Below the pieces are notes generated by a model. That model did not search any database and had not been told where the DNA came from. It saw only the letters and a list, made by a program, of their open reading frames with translations. From Corynebacterium sp. ACRQK (GTDB lineage: Bacteria; Actinomycetota; Actinomycetes; Mycobacteriales; Mycobacteriaceae), in the NCBI RefSeq assembly GCF_022345965.1, contig NZ_JAKRMU010000001.1, positions 496,001-560,000 on the forward strand: DNA of 64,000 nt. The letters are read 5' to 3'. Below, piece after piece: positions 9,224 to 18,803 of the stretch; position 1 is the stretch's first letter; the number at the start of each line of letters is the position of its first letter. The translations under genes were made by a program, and so were the position numbers.

Positions 9224-10636
9224 TTACTCCTCCAAAGCCAGCACGTCGTCGATGGTTTCGCGGCGAATCATCAACCTTGCCTCGCCGTCGGCCACACGCA
9301 CCACTGGGGGGCGGGTCATCATGTTGTAACGAGAAGCCATTGCGTAGCAATAGGCACCCGTAGCGCCGATCATCAACAGGTCTCCAGGGCAGACGTCCTC
9401 CGGCACCAGCGCGTCATTGACCAGTACATCGCCCGACTCGCAGTGAGAACCCACAATGCGAGTCGGCATCAACTCGCCGGCAACCTCACGGTTGGCCACG
9501 CGGCAATCGTATTCCGCCTGGTAGAGGGCCGGGCGGATGTTGTCGCTCATACCGCCGTCGACAGAGATGTAGCGGCGGGTGATGCCCTCGGCCACCTCGA
9601 CATCCTTTACTGTTCCCACCCGGTAGAGCGTGATCATCGACGGTCCGGCAATTGCCCGGCCTGGCTCGACGTTTAGCTTTGGCTCGGGCACGCCGGCCGC
9701 CTCTGCTGCTTTGCGCACCTTGCTCTTGAGTTCGGACGCCACCTCTTCCACGTCCAGAGCCTCCTGATCCGGCATGTAAGCGATACCGTAGCCACCACCG
9801 AGGTCGAGCGTATCCAGAGACGTGGGGGCGCCCGAAAGAGTCGCGGTGGAATTCAACAGCTGCTTCCACAGGCCCAGCAGACGCTCAGCGGCCAGGGCAA
9901 AGCCGGAGGCCTCGAACACCTGGGAACCGACGTGGCAGTGCAGCCCGCGCAGGCGCACACCTTCAGCGGCGTGGCAAGCCATGACCGCATGATGAGCCGC
10001 GCCGGAAGCCAGGGAGAATCCGAACTTTTGATCCTCGTGGCTGGTAGCGATGAACTCGTGGGTATCGACATGCACGCCAGGGGTCACACGCACCAACACA
10101 TCCTGAGACTTCCCCAGCTCGCGAGCCACGGAAGACAGCGACTCGATCTCCTGCAACGAATCCACGACGATCAGCTCCGCGCCCTCGGAAACCGCCAAGT
10201 GCAGGAACTCCGGGGACTTGTTGTTGCCATGCACAGTAATGCGCTCGGCGGGGAATCCCGCGGCCAGCGCAACCTGCAACTCCCCGAGGGAGGCAACGTC
10301 CAGGGACAGTCCTTCTTCCATCACCCAGCGGGCGACCGTCTTCGACAGGAAAGCCTTAGAGGCGTAGTGCACGAAGTGCCCGCCGCCGAAAGCCCTCGCC
10401 AGACGGCGGCAGCGAGTGCGGAAGTCTTCCTCGTCCATTACGAACACGGGTGTTCCGAACGTCTCGGCGATCTCGGTGATCGGCACACCACTGATGGTGA
10501 CCTCACCCCGATTCTCCCCTGCTGTCTCGCGGCGAAGGGTCTGCGGGTAGACATGCGCGGGAATCGCATTGAACTCCGCGGTATTGGCCGTGCGACGGCG
10601 CAACGGCGTGGAGTTCAGGTGAGTCTCCGGATCCAA
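9224..10636 (-). CDS. lysA: Diaminopimelate decarboxylase
   Basis: This 470-residue fold-III PLP enzyme decarboxylates meso-diaminopimelate to L-lysine. The PLP lysine is in [21 protein letters not shown] segment, [11 protein letters not shown], the [10 protein letters not shown] block and the [10 protein letters not shown] active-site cysteine motif (donated across the dimer) are all present. It matches C. glutamicum LysA along nearly its whole length. The chosen start is TTG with AGGAG 6 nt upstream; it gives an N-terminal extension of about 20 residues before the conserved IPAHVYPQ region, so a slightly later start is possible. argS lies 69 bp upstream, as in the known argS-lysA operon of corynebacteria. 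Confidence 0.96.
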   Translation of the reverse strand: MDPETHLNSTPLRRRTANTAEFNAIPAHVYPQTLRRETAGENRGEVTISGVPITEIAETFGTPVFVMDEEDFRTRCRRLARAFGGGHFVHYASKAFLSKTVARWVMEEGLSLDVASLGELQVALAAGFPAERITVHGNNKSPEFLHLAVSEGAELIVVDSLQEIESLSSVARELGKSQDVLVRVTPGVHVDTHEFIATSHEDQKFGFSLASGAAHHAVMACHAAEGVRLRGLHCHVGSQVFEASGFALAAERLLGLWKQLLNSTATLSGAPTSLDTLDLGGGYGIAYMPDQEALDVEEVASELKSKVRKAAEAAGVPEPKLNVEPGRAIAGPSMITLYRVGTVKDVEVAEGITRRYISVDGGMSDNIRPALYQAEYDCRVANREVAGELMPTRIVGSHCESGDVLVNDALVPEDVCPGDLLMIGATGAYCYAMASRYNMMTRPPVVRVADGEARLMIRRETIDDVLALEE

Positions 10637-10705
10637 GGGAATCTCCTAGGTAAGTGGTTTATGGGCAGGGGGCGGGACATGTCGGCGTCACAAAGAAAAC
10701 AACAA

Positions 10706-12376
10706 CTACATGCGCTCCGGGGCGGCCACACCCAACAGCTCGAGCGCATTAGCCAGGGTCTGGCGGGAAGCCGCAGCCAGGGACAGCCGGGCAGCGAACA
10801 GGGTCTGATTCTCGGCCACAGTCTGTTCGTCGTCGCTCGGCTTTGGCAGGACCTGGCAGGCGTCGTAGAAACGGTGGAAGGTACCGGCTAGGGACTCGGC
10901 GTAGCGGGCCACACGGTGGGGTTCACGCAGCTCGGCGGCGGTCTTCACCACGGCTGGGAACTCGCCGAGGGTGCGGATCAGGTCGCCTTCGCGGTCGTGA
11001 GTCAGCAGGGAAAGGTCGGCACCCTCGCGAGTAACACCGAGGTCCTCGGCCTTGCGCGCCAGAGAGCACAGGCGGGCGTGCGCGTACTGGACGTAGAACA
11101 CCGGGTTGTCGTTGGACTTCGAAGCCCACAGATCCATGTCGATATCCAGGGAGGAATCCACGGAGCTGCGGATCATGGCGTAGCGGGCAGCATCCACACC
11201 GATGGCTTCAACCAGGTCGTCCAGGGTGATGACGGTGCCGGCGCGCTTCGACATACGCACGGCCTTGCCATCCTTGACCAGGTTCACCAACTGGCCGATG
11301 AGCACCTCCACCTGCTGTGGGTCGTAACCCATGGCGGCAGCCGCCGCACGCAGGCGAGCGATGTAGCCGTGGTGGTCGGCACCCAGCATGTAGATGCACA
11401 GGTTGTGACCACGGTCGAACTTGTCGGCCGCGTAGGCGATATCGCCGGCGATGTATGCCGCGTTGCCGTCGGACTTGATGACCACACGATCCTTATCGTC
11501 GCCGAAGTTGGTGGAACGCAGCCACCAGGCGCCATCGGCCTCGTAGAGGTTGCCGTTGTCCTTGATCTTCTGGATCGCAGCCTCCACCGCGCCGGACTCG
11601 AACAGGGAGTTCTCGTGGAAGTACACATCGAACTCTGTGCCGAACTCCGCGAGGGTGCGCTTGATGTGGGCGAACATCAGCTCCACGCCCTGGGAGCGGA
11701 ACAGCTCCTGCGCCTCGTCCTCGCCGAGCTGCTGCCAATCCGGGTTGGCCCCCACGATCTGGGAGGCGATGTCCTGGATGTAGTCACCGCCGTAGCCGTC
11801 CTCCGGGGTGGGCTCGTGCTTCGCGGCGGCCACCAGGGAGCGGGCGAAGCGGTCGATCTGCGCGCCGTGATCGTTGAAGTAGTACTCGCGGGTGACCTTC
11901 GCACCACGCGCGGTAAGCACGCGCCCCAGGGAGTCGCCGACGGCCGCCCAGCGGGTGCCGCCCAGGTGGATCGGGCCAGTTGGGTTGGCGGAGACGAACT
12001 CCAGGTTGATGGCAGAACCCGCGAGCTCGTCGCCGTGGCCGAAGTCTGCACCGGCGGCGAGGATGTCCTCGACAATCTTGCCCTGCGCAGCGGCGGCCAG
12101 GCGGATGTTGATGAAGCCCGGGCCGGCAACGGAGGCTTCGTCGATGCCCTCGTGTGCGCCGAGGGATTCCGCTAGCCAGGTGCCGAACTCACGCGGGTTC
12201 GTGCCGGCTTTCTTGGCCACCTGCATGGCGATGTTCGTTGCGTAGTCGCCGTGCTCCGGGTTGCGCGGGCGCTCCACCGTGGCACTCTCCGGCACCACGG
12301 AGGAATCCAGACCGTGGGCATCCAGGGTCGTGCGGGCAGTGTCGGTAATCAGTTCAGACAATTCAGCAGGAGTCAC
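10706..12376 (-). CDS. argS: Arginyl-tRNA synthetase
   Basis: This 556-residue class I synthetase charges tRNA-Arg. It has the N-terminal Add-1 domain, a HIGH-type motif in the form PIHLGGTRW, a KMSKR-type motif in [10 protein letters not shown], and a C-terminal DALR anticodon-binding domain ending in [10 protein letters not shown]. An upstream ATG 12 codons earlier is open, but GTG at 12376 is preferred. It gives the family N-terminus (TPAELSELI), and a TAGTGT -10 element sits exactly 8 nt before it, implying a leaderless mRNA. It precedes lysA in the same direction and is divergent from a tRNA-Arg gene. Confidence 0.95.
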   Translation of the reverse strand: MTPAELSELITDTARTTLDAHGLDSSVVPESATVERPRNPEHGDYATNIAMQVAKKAGTNPREFGTWLAESLGAHEGIDEASVAGPGFINIRLAAAAQGKIVEDILAAGADFGHGDELAGSAINLEFVSANPTGPIHLGGTRWAAVGDSLGRVLTARGAKVTREYYFNDHGAQIDRFARSLVAAAKHEPTPEDGYGGDYIQDIASQIVGANPDWQQLGEDEAQELFRSQGVELMFAHIKRTLAEFGTEFDVYFHENSLFESGAVEAAIQKIKDNGNLYEADGAWWLRSTNFGDDKDRVVIKSDGNAAYIAGDIAYAADKFDRGHNLCIYMLGADHHGYIARLRAAAAAMGYDPQQVEVLIGQLVNLVKDGKAVRMSKRAGTVITLDDLVEAIGVDAARYAMIRSSVDSSLDIDMDLWASKSNDNPVFYVQYAHARLCSLARKAEDLGVTREGADLSLLTHDREGDLIRTLGEFPAVVKTAAELREPHRVARYAESLAGTFHRFYDACQVLPKPSDDEQTVAENQTLFAARLSLAAASRQTLANALELLGVAAPERM

Positions 12377-12384
12377 AGCATTAA

Positions 12385-12390
12385 ACACTA
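12385..12390 (-). promoter_or_regulatory. -10 element of leaderless argS promoter
   Basis: TAGTGT on the minus strand ends 8 nt before the argS GTG. This is the same geometry as at several other genes in the window. Confidence 0.45.
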
Positions 12391-12428
12391 GCAGTGAGGC
12401 CGGACACCTCACGCAGTGGCGGAGGTGA

Positions 12429-12459
12429 TTGAACTACTGCCCCGGTGCAGTGCTAGACT
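12429..12459 (+). promoter_or_regulatory. Probable tRNA-Arg promoter
   Basis: TTGAAC (12429-12434) and TAGACT (12454-12459) form -35 and -10 elements with a 19-bp spacer, about 45 bp before the mature tRNA. The spacer is a little long, but both hexamers are good. Confidence 0.45.
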
Positions 12460-12503
12460 TTCAACCCGTATTGACGTGAACACAAAGTGAACCGCCGATA
12501 CGC

Positions 12504-12576
12504 GCCTTCGTAGCTCAGGGGATAGAGCACTGGTTTCCGGTACCAGGGGTCGTGAGTTCGAATCTCGCCGAGGGCA
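12504..12576 (+). tRNA. tRNA-Arg, anticodon CCG
   Basis: A full cloverleaf can be drawn. The acceptor GCCTTCG pairs with CGAGGGC (one G-U). The D arm is GCTC...GAGC. The anticodon stem CTGGT/ACCAG encloses loop TTCCGGT with anticodon CCG. The T arm GTGAG/CTCGC has loop TTCGAAT. The discriminator base is A and no CCA is encoded. It reads CGG codons. Confidence 0.96.
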
Positions 12577-12595
12577 CGCTTTCTTTATTTCTGCC

Positions 12596-13222
12596 CTATT
12601 CGGATCCATCGGATTTATTTGGATCGAACTGTATCGAGTCGATGATCGCCTCGATCTCTTCCTCGGACAGGGTAAGCGCCAAGATTTCAACCCCAGCGGC
12701 GCCAGCGTTTCCAGCGGAGACGAACACCCACGCTCCTTGCAAAGTCTTGCCGGACTTTTCGTTTGTTGTCCATGTGGTCAGTTTGGCTTCGTCAGCGTTT
12801 TCGATATCCAGGTCGCGGGACTCACCTAATTCGAACTCTTTTCCGTGTGTGGTTCGGAACTGGGCGTTCACTTCGAAATACCCCATCGTTGCGGTTGCCG
12901 TGGGGCCTTGCCCCTGGTCAGAACTCAGACGAATCACGTCCGTTGGTTCCTTGCCAGCCTCTTTGTCCTCGTTAGACCACGATGTGGTGAAACCATTCTT
13001 TGTCGGTTTGAAGTCCTCGGTCTCTACCCAGTCGTCTGGAAGCTCGACGGAGATCCGTCCTTCCTCGACGCGCTGCATTCCCTCGGCCGCGGACTGACCC
13101 GAATTCTCAGCCTGATTCGACTCCTCAGAGGTAACAAGGCTGCACGACCCCAGCAAGGCAACTGAAGTGATTACCGCGGCGATCTTTACGGGCAGCGAAC
13201 GGGACTTCGAGCAGGATTTCAT
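12596..13222 (-). CDS. Putative lipoprotein
   Basis: This 208-residue protein has a basic N-terminus, a hydrophobic stretch and a lipobox LLGSC around residue 27, so it should be lipid-anchored on the outer face of the membrane. The mature part begins with a Ser/Glu-rich linker and continues with a compact domain starting ISVELPDDWVETEDF. That segment resembles the start of the LpqN/LpqT-like lipoprotein fold, but I cannot assign a family firmly. It has AGGAG 7 nt before the ATG. It ends 20 bp beyond tRNA-Arg, convergent with it. Its third-position GC looks lower than in neighbouring genes, which may mean recent acquisition. Confidence 0.7.
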   Translation of the reverse strand: MKSCSKSRSLPVKIAAVITSVALLGSCSLVTSEESNQAENSGQSAAEGMQRVEEGRISVELPDDWVETEDFKPTKNGFTTSWSNEDKEAGKEPTDVIRLSSDQGQGPTATATMGYFEVNAQFRTTHGKEFELGESRDLDIENADEAKLTTWTTNEKSGKTLQGAWVFVSAGNAGAAGVEILALTLSEEEIEAIIDSIQFDPNKSDGSE

Positions 13223-13223
13223 G

Positions 13224-13233
13224 GGAGTACTCC
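13224..13233. repeat. Palindrome giving a Shine-Dalgarno on both strands
   Basis: The perfect palindrome GGAGTACTCC lies between the lipoprotein ATG (13222, minus) and a GTG at 13237 (plus). On the minus strand it gives AGGAG 7 nt before the ATG. On the plus strand it gives GGGAG 9 nt before the GTG. The two starts are only 14 nt apart, leaving no room for normal promoters between them. Confidence 0.5.
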
Positions 13234-13236
13234 TAA

Positions 13237-13683
13237 GTGTTCTCTACTGTGGCGATAATGACGTCGCTGTGGGCCACTCGCTGGGTATTCTTAAAGAGAT
13301 TCTTAATGAACTCAAGGGACTCAGAGACTAAGTCTCCGGCACCCACTGCGGGTGGTTCGCAACAGACGAACACCACCGGTGAGGTGGTCATTGGCCACAC
13401 TGAGGCTCCTGGGCAGGCGAACCCGTCCGTCATGAATAAGACGATCGCCTCTTGCGGGGATCCCTCGATGCACGAGACCGGCACAACTTTCTTTACCGAT
13501 GGAACGTCGGGGTGGACGTTGACGTGTGCCAACAAGATGATGGCCGCCCGTCCGGCGGAGCCCGCCCCCGCGCCGGATGATTCTTACTACGAGGGATACC
13601 TCGACGGTTACGACGACGCGCAGTATGACTACTACGACGATTACGACGGCTATGACGACTACGACGAGTACAGCGACTACTAA
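13237..13683 (+). CDS. Unknown Tyr/Asp-rich protein, possibly truncated
   Basis: This 148-residue ORF has no recognised family. The middle part contains two cysteines (ASCGDPS and LTCANKM) spaced as in a small extracytoplasmic domain. The C-terminal 35 residues are a repetitive Asp/Tyr tail with many D-G-Y and D-D-Y units. No signal peptide is seen at the GTG start, and the start nearly abuts the divergent lipoprotein gene, so this may be a 5'-truncated remnant; ATG at 13309 is another possible start. A 100-codon ORF on the opposite strand (13233-13535) ends just before the lipoprotein's Shine-Dalgarno sequence and has third codon positions in register. I cannot fully exclude that the minus-strand reading is the real gene. 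Confidence 0.45.
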   Translation: MFSTVAIMTSLWATRWVFLKRFLMNSRDSETKSPAPTAGGSQQTNTTGEVVIGHTEAPGQANPSVMNKTIASCGDPSMHETGTTFFTDGTSGWTLTCANKMMAARPAEPAPAPDDSYYEGYLDGYDDAQYDYYDDYDGYDDYDEYSDY

Positions 13684-13689
13684 GTCTTT

Positions 13690-16518
13690 TTAGGTCGCAG
13701 CCCTCCCCGTAGCTCCCGTTTTCTTTACGCTGTCGATGCTCTGGAAGTTCACACCCGGGATCCTAGAGAACCTGTCCTTGTCGCAGGTCAGGATGATGAT
13801 CTGGTTATCCCGCCCCAAGGCGCCAAGCACCTTGTTCATACTCTTGGCTCTGTCGGTATCGCTGAATCCCAGCACGTCGTCCAAGAAGATAGGCACCCCG
13901 CTGCCGTCGTGCCCCACCAGGCGCGCGATGGCGAGCAGCTGCAGGATCTCCACCTGCTCCTGTGCACCGCCGGAAAGCTGTTCCTTTTCCAAGCGCACGT
14001 TGCCGATCGCACGGCTGGAAACCTGGAACTTCTCATCCACGTCCAAATCAACATCGCTACCGAAGACGATTCCAGAGAGCTTGTTCAGAGCCTTGCGGTA
14101 TGGCTCGGAATACTTTTCCTGCATCCGCCGACGCGCCGCCTGAACCACCTGGTGAAGCAGCTCCGCGGCATCCGCCTGCCTGCGCAGCCTAGCGACCATG
14201 CCCTTGAGGCGCTCCACTTCCGCCTCTGCCTGCTCCCTGGTTTCTGCGGAACCGCGAGCCTGCCCGAGCTTGGCGTTCAGGGCGGCAATATCCACGCGGC
14301 ATTCCTGTACCTGCTGGTTCAGCATGTTTAGCCGGCTCCGAGCGCCCTCAAAGCTCGCTTGCACGTCCTCCACGTCGCCGAGCTCGCCTACTTCCCGACG
14401 CTTGGAATCCAGCTTTTCCCGCGCCACATCCACGGCCTGCGTTGCCTGGGTGCACTTCGTGTTCAGGTCCCCGTCCGAATAGCGCTCGCGGGCTGCTTCC
14501 AAATCCTTCGCCGCCGCATCCAGCTGTTGTTGCAGGTTATCCACCTTCGCCTCGTGCTGGATCTTCCGCTCGATTGCGTCGCTGTTCTGCAGGGAAAGCA
14601 GCTTCTCGTTGGCTTCGTTACGGGCTAGGGTGGCTGCGTCCAGCGCGGTGGTCGCTTCTGCTTCGTCGATGTCTTCGCCGGTATCCACGTTGGCGTCACT
14701 ACGCAGGGCGCTACAGGTTTCCCGCAGCTTTTCGACCTCGGCGGTGAGGCTTTCAACCTGGCCGTTCAGGTCGGACAGCGCGCGCTTGCCGAGTACGGCC
14801 TTGAGGCTCGCACGCTGGTCGCGCAGGCTTTCCTCATCCTCGTTCCGAGCCCGCACAGCACGCCCGAAATCTTCAAGGATCGCCGTGCGAGGGTCCTCGA
14901 GCGCAATGGGTTCGAGGCCGACAGCCGATAGCTCCGCATTGACTTTCTGCAGTGCCTCGTCGACGTTCAAGTCGAGGTTGCTGGAATCCTGCGCCGGGGT
15001 GACGCGTACCTCGTATTCACCCAGGCCAACAGTCCATTCAGAGGTGACCTTCTTCTCCAGGCCGCTCTCCCCCAGAGTTGCTACTTCCCCGTCGTCCATG
15101 ACGGTGCCGCCGGCCGGCCCTGTGATGTGCACGGAGGTCGCACCCGCATCGCGGATCTTTATCTGCGCGTCCAGATCCGTCATCGCCTCGCGGATTCGCT
15201 GCTCCGCTTTCGGCGTGGCAGGGTTGCGATCGACCTTCTGCGCCAACTCCGCAACCTTCGCATCCAGCTTCACTGCACTATCCCGCTCCTCCTTCGCGGA
15301 CTCCAGTCGCCCCTGGACCTCCGCCGCGTTCTTTAGCGCAGTGGCCAATTTGGCACGCTTTTCCGCACGCACATACGCGGCGTGGGCACTATCGAAGGCT
15401 TTCTTCGCTTCGTTCCGCTCGGCTTGTTGTTCCTCGGCTTTTTTCTGGACGCCACGTAGCTCCTCCGTCGCGGTTTTAAGCGACTGCTCTAGCACCCCCT
15501 GCGCTAGCTTTTGCTTCTCCCGCGCCTCGCTGGCCTCTTGCCATCGCCCGACCTGGTCTTTCTTCAGCTCCAGCTCGTTTTCCAGGGAGCTTAAGGTCTC
15601 TGCCACCTTCTTCGCTGCCTCTAGCCGCTCGGCACATTCGTCGAATTCTTTCTGCGCATCCGGTAAATCGTCTTCGGCATCGGCACGTTGAATCTGCTTG
15701 GATTCGATTTCGCGGATCGCTGCCTGCGCATCGTTATATTCAAGCTTGGCGGCCGCTAGGACTTCCTGCGCGCGAACCAGATCGGCTTCGGCGGCGGCCA
15801 ACTCTCCCTTGGAGTTTCTGTTGGCTCGACGATCCCGTAGCTTTTTGTCTTCTTCGTCGATCAGACGGACCAGAAGCTCGGCGGCTCCCTGGTCACCTTC
15901 GCTGATGCCACCGGCGGCGTTCACTGGGACGTCACTAGTTTCGCCGCTCTCACCCGCAGAATCATCCGCAGCATCGCTCACAACAACATCCGCAGCGCCG
16001 TCATCAGCGGTGCGCAGGGCCGAGGACAGGGAGGGAATGGCCGTGAAATCGAGGGCGTCCAGGCGCTGCCCCTGGCTGACGAAAAGTGCCTCGCGCAGCG
16101 CGGAATCGATGCTCCCGTTCAGCAGCTCATTAAACTTCTGCATTGCCTGGTCGCCGGTGTAGTTATGCACGGAGGGACGCAGCACATCCAGTAGTACCTT
16201 CTTTTTCTCGAAGTCCTTGGTGTACTCCACCAGGTTCTCGCCCAGCTGCATACGGGCGGTGATCTTTGGCTTGGTGCCACTGCCCACGGGGAAAAAGCCG
16301 CTGACTTTCTTGGAGGTCGTCGAGACCTTCCAATCCGAAAGCAGCAGGCTAAAGGCGTTCATCAGGCTGGATTTTCCGGCCTCGTTACTGCCGTGGACGA
16401 CGGTCACACCCGTGGCGCTTGGGGCGAAATGCGCGGATTCGATGCCCGCGAAATTGTGCACATCCAGGCTTTCCAAGACGAAGCTGACCTTCGGCGATGC
16501 CTTGGTAAAAAGTGTCAT
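13690..16518 (-). CDS. SbcC/YhaN-like SMC-family ATPase
   Basis: This 942-residue protein has a RecF/SbcC-type nucleotide-binding head. The N-terminal Walker A is HGSNEAGKSSL near residue 45, preceded by VHNFAGIESAHF. The C-terminal half has the ABC signature LSGGAQEQV and Walker B VPIFLDDVLGFSD, with a LTCDKDRF motif following. Between them lie long charged coiled coils (about residues 230-800). No CxxC zinc hook is visible. An acidic Asp/Ala/Ser insert occurs around residues 165-215. It is probably the ATPase partner of the metallophosphoesterase encoded immediately upstream, acting on DNA ends or branched DNA. It is the last gene of a four-gene operon with SNF2 and SWIM genes. The YhaN/YhaO pair of Bacillus is a closer architectural match than canonical SbcCD; the exact substrate is unknown. 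Confidence 0.85.
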   Translation of the reverse strand: MTLFTKASPKVSFVLESLDVHNFAGIESAHFAPSATGVTVVHGSNEAGKSSLMNAFSLLLSDWKVSTTSKKVSGFFPVGSGTKPKITARMQLGENLVEYTKDFEKKKVLLDVLRPSVHNYTGDQAMQKFNELLNGSIDSALREALFVSQGQRLDALDFTAIPSLSSALRTADDGAADVVVSDAADDSAGESGETSDVPVNAAGGISEGDQGAAELLVRLIDEEDKKLRDRRANRNSKGELAAAEADLVRAQEVLAAAKLEYNDAQAAIREIESKQIQRADAEDDLPDAQKEFDECAERLEAAKKVAETLSSLENELELKKDQVGRWQEASEAREKQKLAQGVLEQSLKTATEELRGVQKKAEEQQAERNEAKKAFDSAHAAYVRAEKRAKLATALKNAAEVQGRLESAKEERDSAVKLDAKVAELAQKVDRNPATPKAEQRIREAMTDLDAQIKIRDAGATSVHITGPAGGTVMDDGEVATLGESGLEKKVTSEWTVGLGEYEVRVTPAQDSSNLDLNVDEALQKVNAELSAVGLEPIALEDPRTAILEDFGRAVRARNEDEESLRDQRASLKAVLGKRALSDLNGQVESLTAEVEKLRETCSALRSDANVDTGEDIDEAEATTALDAATLARNEANEKLLSLQNSDAIERKIQHEAKVDNLQQQLDAAAKDLEAARERYSDGDLNTKCTQATQAVDVAREKLDSKRREVGELGDVEDVQASFEGARSRLNMLNQQVQECRVDIAALNAKLGQARGSAETREQAEAEVERLKGMVARLRRQADAAELLHQVVQAARRRMQEKYSEPYRKALNKLSGIVFGSDVDLDVDEKFQVSSRAIGNVRLEKEQLSGGAQEQVEILQLLAIARLVGHDGSGVPIFLDDVLGFSDTDRAKSMNKVLGALGRDNQIIILTCDKDRFSRIPGVNFQSIDSVKKTGATGRAAT

Positions 16519-16538
16519 TCTTCTGTCGTCCCTCTCCC

Positions 16539-17807
16539 CTAGTTAGCCTTTTCCGCCTGATGCGCCAGGCGCACCAACAACCTCAGGGCATCTTGCGCCT
16601 GCTGTGTCCGCTCTACCCGTTGCGGATCCTTGCTATCGGTATCCGCTAGCTGTTGTAGTTCCTCTACAGCCTCACCGATAAAACCTTGGGCGAGCAGGCC
16701 CTCGGAAAGCTCGTCTTCATCGGGAATAACGTGCAGCTTCATCAGCCGTTCGCGCTCGTATAGTGCCGCGAAGGTCGGCGCGATCTTGGCCAGCCGGTCG
16801 TCCAGGTACGCGGCATCGTGGACGGACAGCGTCCCCTCCAGCGCGTACTTCACCACGGTGGTGCGCTTCGCGTCGAAGCCCTCCAGCCGTTCCAAAAACT
16901 CGTCGATATCCGCCACCGAGTTCACCGTCGCGTTCAGCGCCTTGAATGCCCAGCGCCCGACTGGGACCTCCTCTACCTGGACTTCCGCCTGTTGTGCTGG
17001 TCGCGCCGGATCCACCGCAATGTCCACCACCAGCACGTTTCCGGAGTTCGCCTCGCCGCGTCCGTCCTGCTCGACGAAGTCCGTAACCTCCTGTGCACCT
17101 GAGTACCAAACCCGCGCGCGAGATGCGTCCGCATCCAGCGACATAGTCGAGTGCGTGTCGCCCAGCGCCACGTAGTCCACCTTCCGCTCGCGGCACGCCC
17201 GGGCTGCGTTGTCCACGTCGATGCGGTCTAGATCATCCTTGTCGCCGAAGGAACCCACTGCACCGTGACCCACCAGCACGCGCACGCCCGCTCCCTGCAC
17301 TGGCTCCAGATCGCGCAGCGCGGCTGCCACCAGGTCCTCGTCCGCGTTCTTCCCTCGAAGCGGGGCACCCACAATCTCCAGGGGAGCCCCAGATGCATCC
17401 GCACCACCGGAATTCGGCACTGCGACTGGGGTCGAATCCTTAAGCACAAAGACATTCGCCAGATCTGTGAACTCTTCCCGGTGGTATACGCTCGCCGCGT
17501 CCAGCGGGTCGTGGTTTCCGGGCAGCAGGAACACCGGTACTTTAGTTCGCTTCAGCACGTCCATCGCACGCCCGTAGATCTCTGGTTTCAGCAGATTGTC
17601 GTCGAAAACGTCACCGGCCACCACGATGGCGTCACACTGCCTTTCCTCCGCGAGCTCCAACAGCGCCTCGACCGCTGCCAACCGGGATTCATCGAAACGC
17701 GATTGCGCCTCACTGCTCAAGAAGCGGCGCTTCATTCCCAGTTGCCAATCCGACGTGTGCAAGATCCGCACCCGGTGCGCCGATGTTGCTGCCATAGGTT
17801 GTGCCAT
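16539..17807 (-). CDS. SbcD/YhaO-like DNA exonuclease
   Basis: This 422-residue calcineurin-like metallophosphoesterase resembles the nuclease subunit of SbcCD/Mre11 complexes. Motif I is LHTSDWQLG near residue 17, with Gln where SbcD/Mre11 have His. Motif II is VAGDVFDDN, motif III is LPGNHDPLD, a later VGHG motif is present, and the last motif is VALGDTHS in place of the usual GHxH. These changes might be family-typical in actinobacteria, but they alter metal ligands. The C-terminal 150 residues are a helical capping region that may bind the ATPase. It starts 3 nt after the SWIM gene and ends 20 nt before the SMC-like gene. A second in-frame ATG four codons in is possible. Confidence 0.85.
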   Translation of the reverse strand: MAQPMAATSAHRVRILHTSDWQLGMKRRFLSSEAQSRFDESRLAAVEALLELAEERQCDAIVVAGDVFDDNLLKPEIYGRAMDVLKRTKVPVFLLPGNHDPLDAASVYHREEFTDLANVFVLKDSTPVAVPNSGGADASGAPLEIVGAPLRGKNADEDLVAAALRDLEPVQGAGVRVLVGHGAVGSFGDKDDLDRIDVDNAARACRERKVDYVALGDTHSTMSLDADASRARVWYSGAQEVTDFVEQDGRGEANSGNVLVVDIAVDPARPAQQAEVQVEEVPVGRWAFKALNATVNSVADIDEFLERLEGFDAKRTTVVKYALEGTLSVHDAAYLDDRLAKIAPTFAALYERERLMKLHVIPDEDELSEGLLAQGFIGEAVEELQQLADTDSKDPQRVERTQQAQDALRLLVRLAHQAEKAN

Positions 17808-17810
17808 GTC

Positions 17811-18803
17811 TTACCCCTGCCCGTTGTTGCTGTCTACTTCGCCACTTGTCTCGTCTGCAGTTCTATCAGCGCCTCCAGACAAGACACCCTCATAATAGAA
17901 CAAAGGTTCGACACTCTCTAGGGTTTCATAGCAAACCTCCAGCTCATGCATGGCCTTCAGCTGATCTACGGCATGCCAGGTCACCGATCGCATAGCCTCT
18001 TTCAAAGCCTTCTGATCCCCCTGCTCCAGCCCCGATTCCCAATGCATCGGCTCCCATTCCACCGGCTCTGCCGCCGTCCCCCAGAACTCGGCCGAATCCA
18101 CCTGCTCGGGTTGGTCGGCCTGCCCCTCAGCAGGGGCTGGTACTTGCTGTTGCCTAATTGGTGACGCCCCCACGCCCCCGCCACCCCAGCCCTGTACTGG
18201 GCGCAGCAGTTCCTGCGCGTTTAGCCCCCGCCATTTCAGCAGAATGCTGGCGTCCCTATCCAGCTTCTCCGCTGCAGAGTAGGCCAGCGCCACCACGTGC
18301 TTGCAGACCGCGGACTTATCCGGACAACTGCAGTACACACGGTTGACGTGCCCGGGATGCATCAGCACGGAGGCAACGTCCAAGCCCGGCGTGCCACCAC
18401 TTAAGAGGGAGCGGATGTGCGAGCTATCGGAAAGCATCTCGTGGTAAACGAAATCCCTCTGGCGATCCGTGAGCTTCCGCAGGTGAATGGACGTTTCAAA
18501 CGGCTCCAGCTGCGAGCCGTGGATCAGCCCCGCAACCACATTCTCCGCAAACTCAACGCTCAACACTTTCCCGCCGCGGAAGTACTCGCGGCCACGCGCA
18601 AGTCGTCCAGAGTCGGCGGACCTGGATATGGCCTCCATCAGCTGCGAGCTGGCCCAGCTATCCTCCCCGCGGATGTGGGTGCCGTACTGATCCCGCAGGC
18701 GGTTCATCTCTTGGCGGCGCTTGGCCCCAAAATCGGCGAGAACCACATTGTCGCCCCAGGTCGCGCCTGTGCGAGTGCGCTTCCTCGGTTGCTTACTAGC
18801 CAT
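17811..18803 (-). CDS. SWIM zinc-finger protein
   Basis: This 330-residue protein carries a SWIM zinc finger with the pattern CxC...CxH in VYCSCPDKSAVCKHVV (about residues 158-173), followed by AYSAAEKLD. SWIM domains mediate DNA or protein contacts. In bacteria such proteins commonly sit next to SNF2 ATPases, and an SNF2 gene lies directly upstream here. The N-terminus is basic (KQPRKRTRTG) and the middle includes RGREYFRGGKV, typical of the family. The region after residue 200 is low-complexity, Gln/Gly/Pro-rich, then acidic. The ATG lies inside the SNF2 reading frame and the genes overlap by 8 nt, so the products are very likely co-translated and may act as a complex. Confidence 0.85.
   Translation of the reverse strand: MASKQPRKRTRTGATWGDNVVLADFGAKRRQEMNRLRDQYGTHIRGEDSWASSQLMEAISRSADSGRLARGREYFRGGKVLSVEFAENVVAGLIHGSQLEPFETSIHLRKLTDRQRDFVYHEMLSDSSHIRSLLSGGTPGLDVASVLMHPGHVNRVYCSCPDKSAVCKHVVALAYSAAEKLDRDASILLKWRGLNAQELLRPVQGWGGGGVGASPIRQQQVPAPAEGQADQPEQVDSAEFWGTAAEPVEWEPMHWESGLEQGDQKALKEAMRSVTWHAVDQLKAMHELEVCYETLESVEPLFYYEGVLSGGADRTADETSGEVDSNNGQG

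Noticed and set aside
12504..12600. Phage or island attachment site at tRNA-Arg
   Set aside because: No second copy of the tRNA 3' end and no integrase were found in the window.
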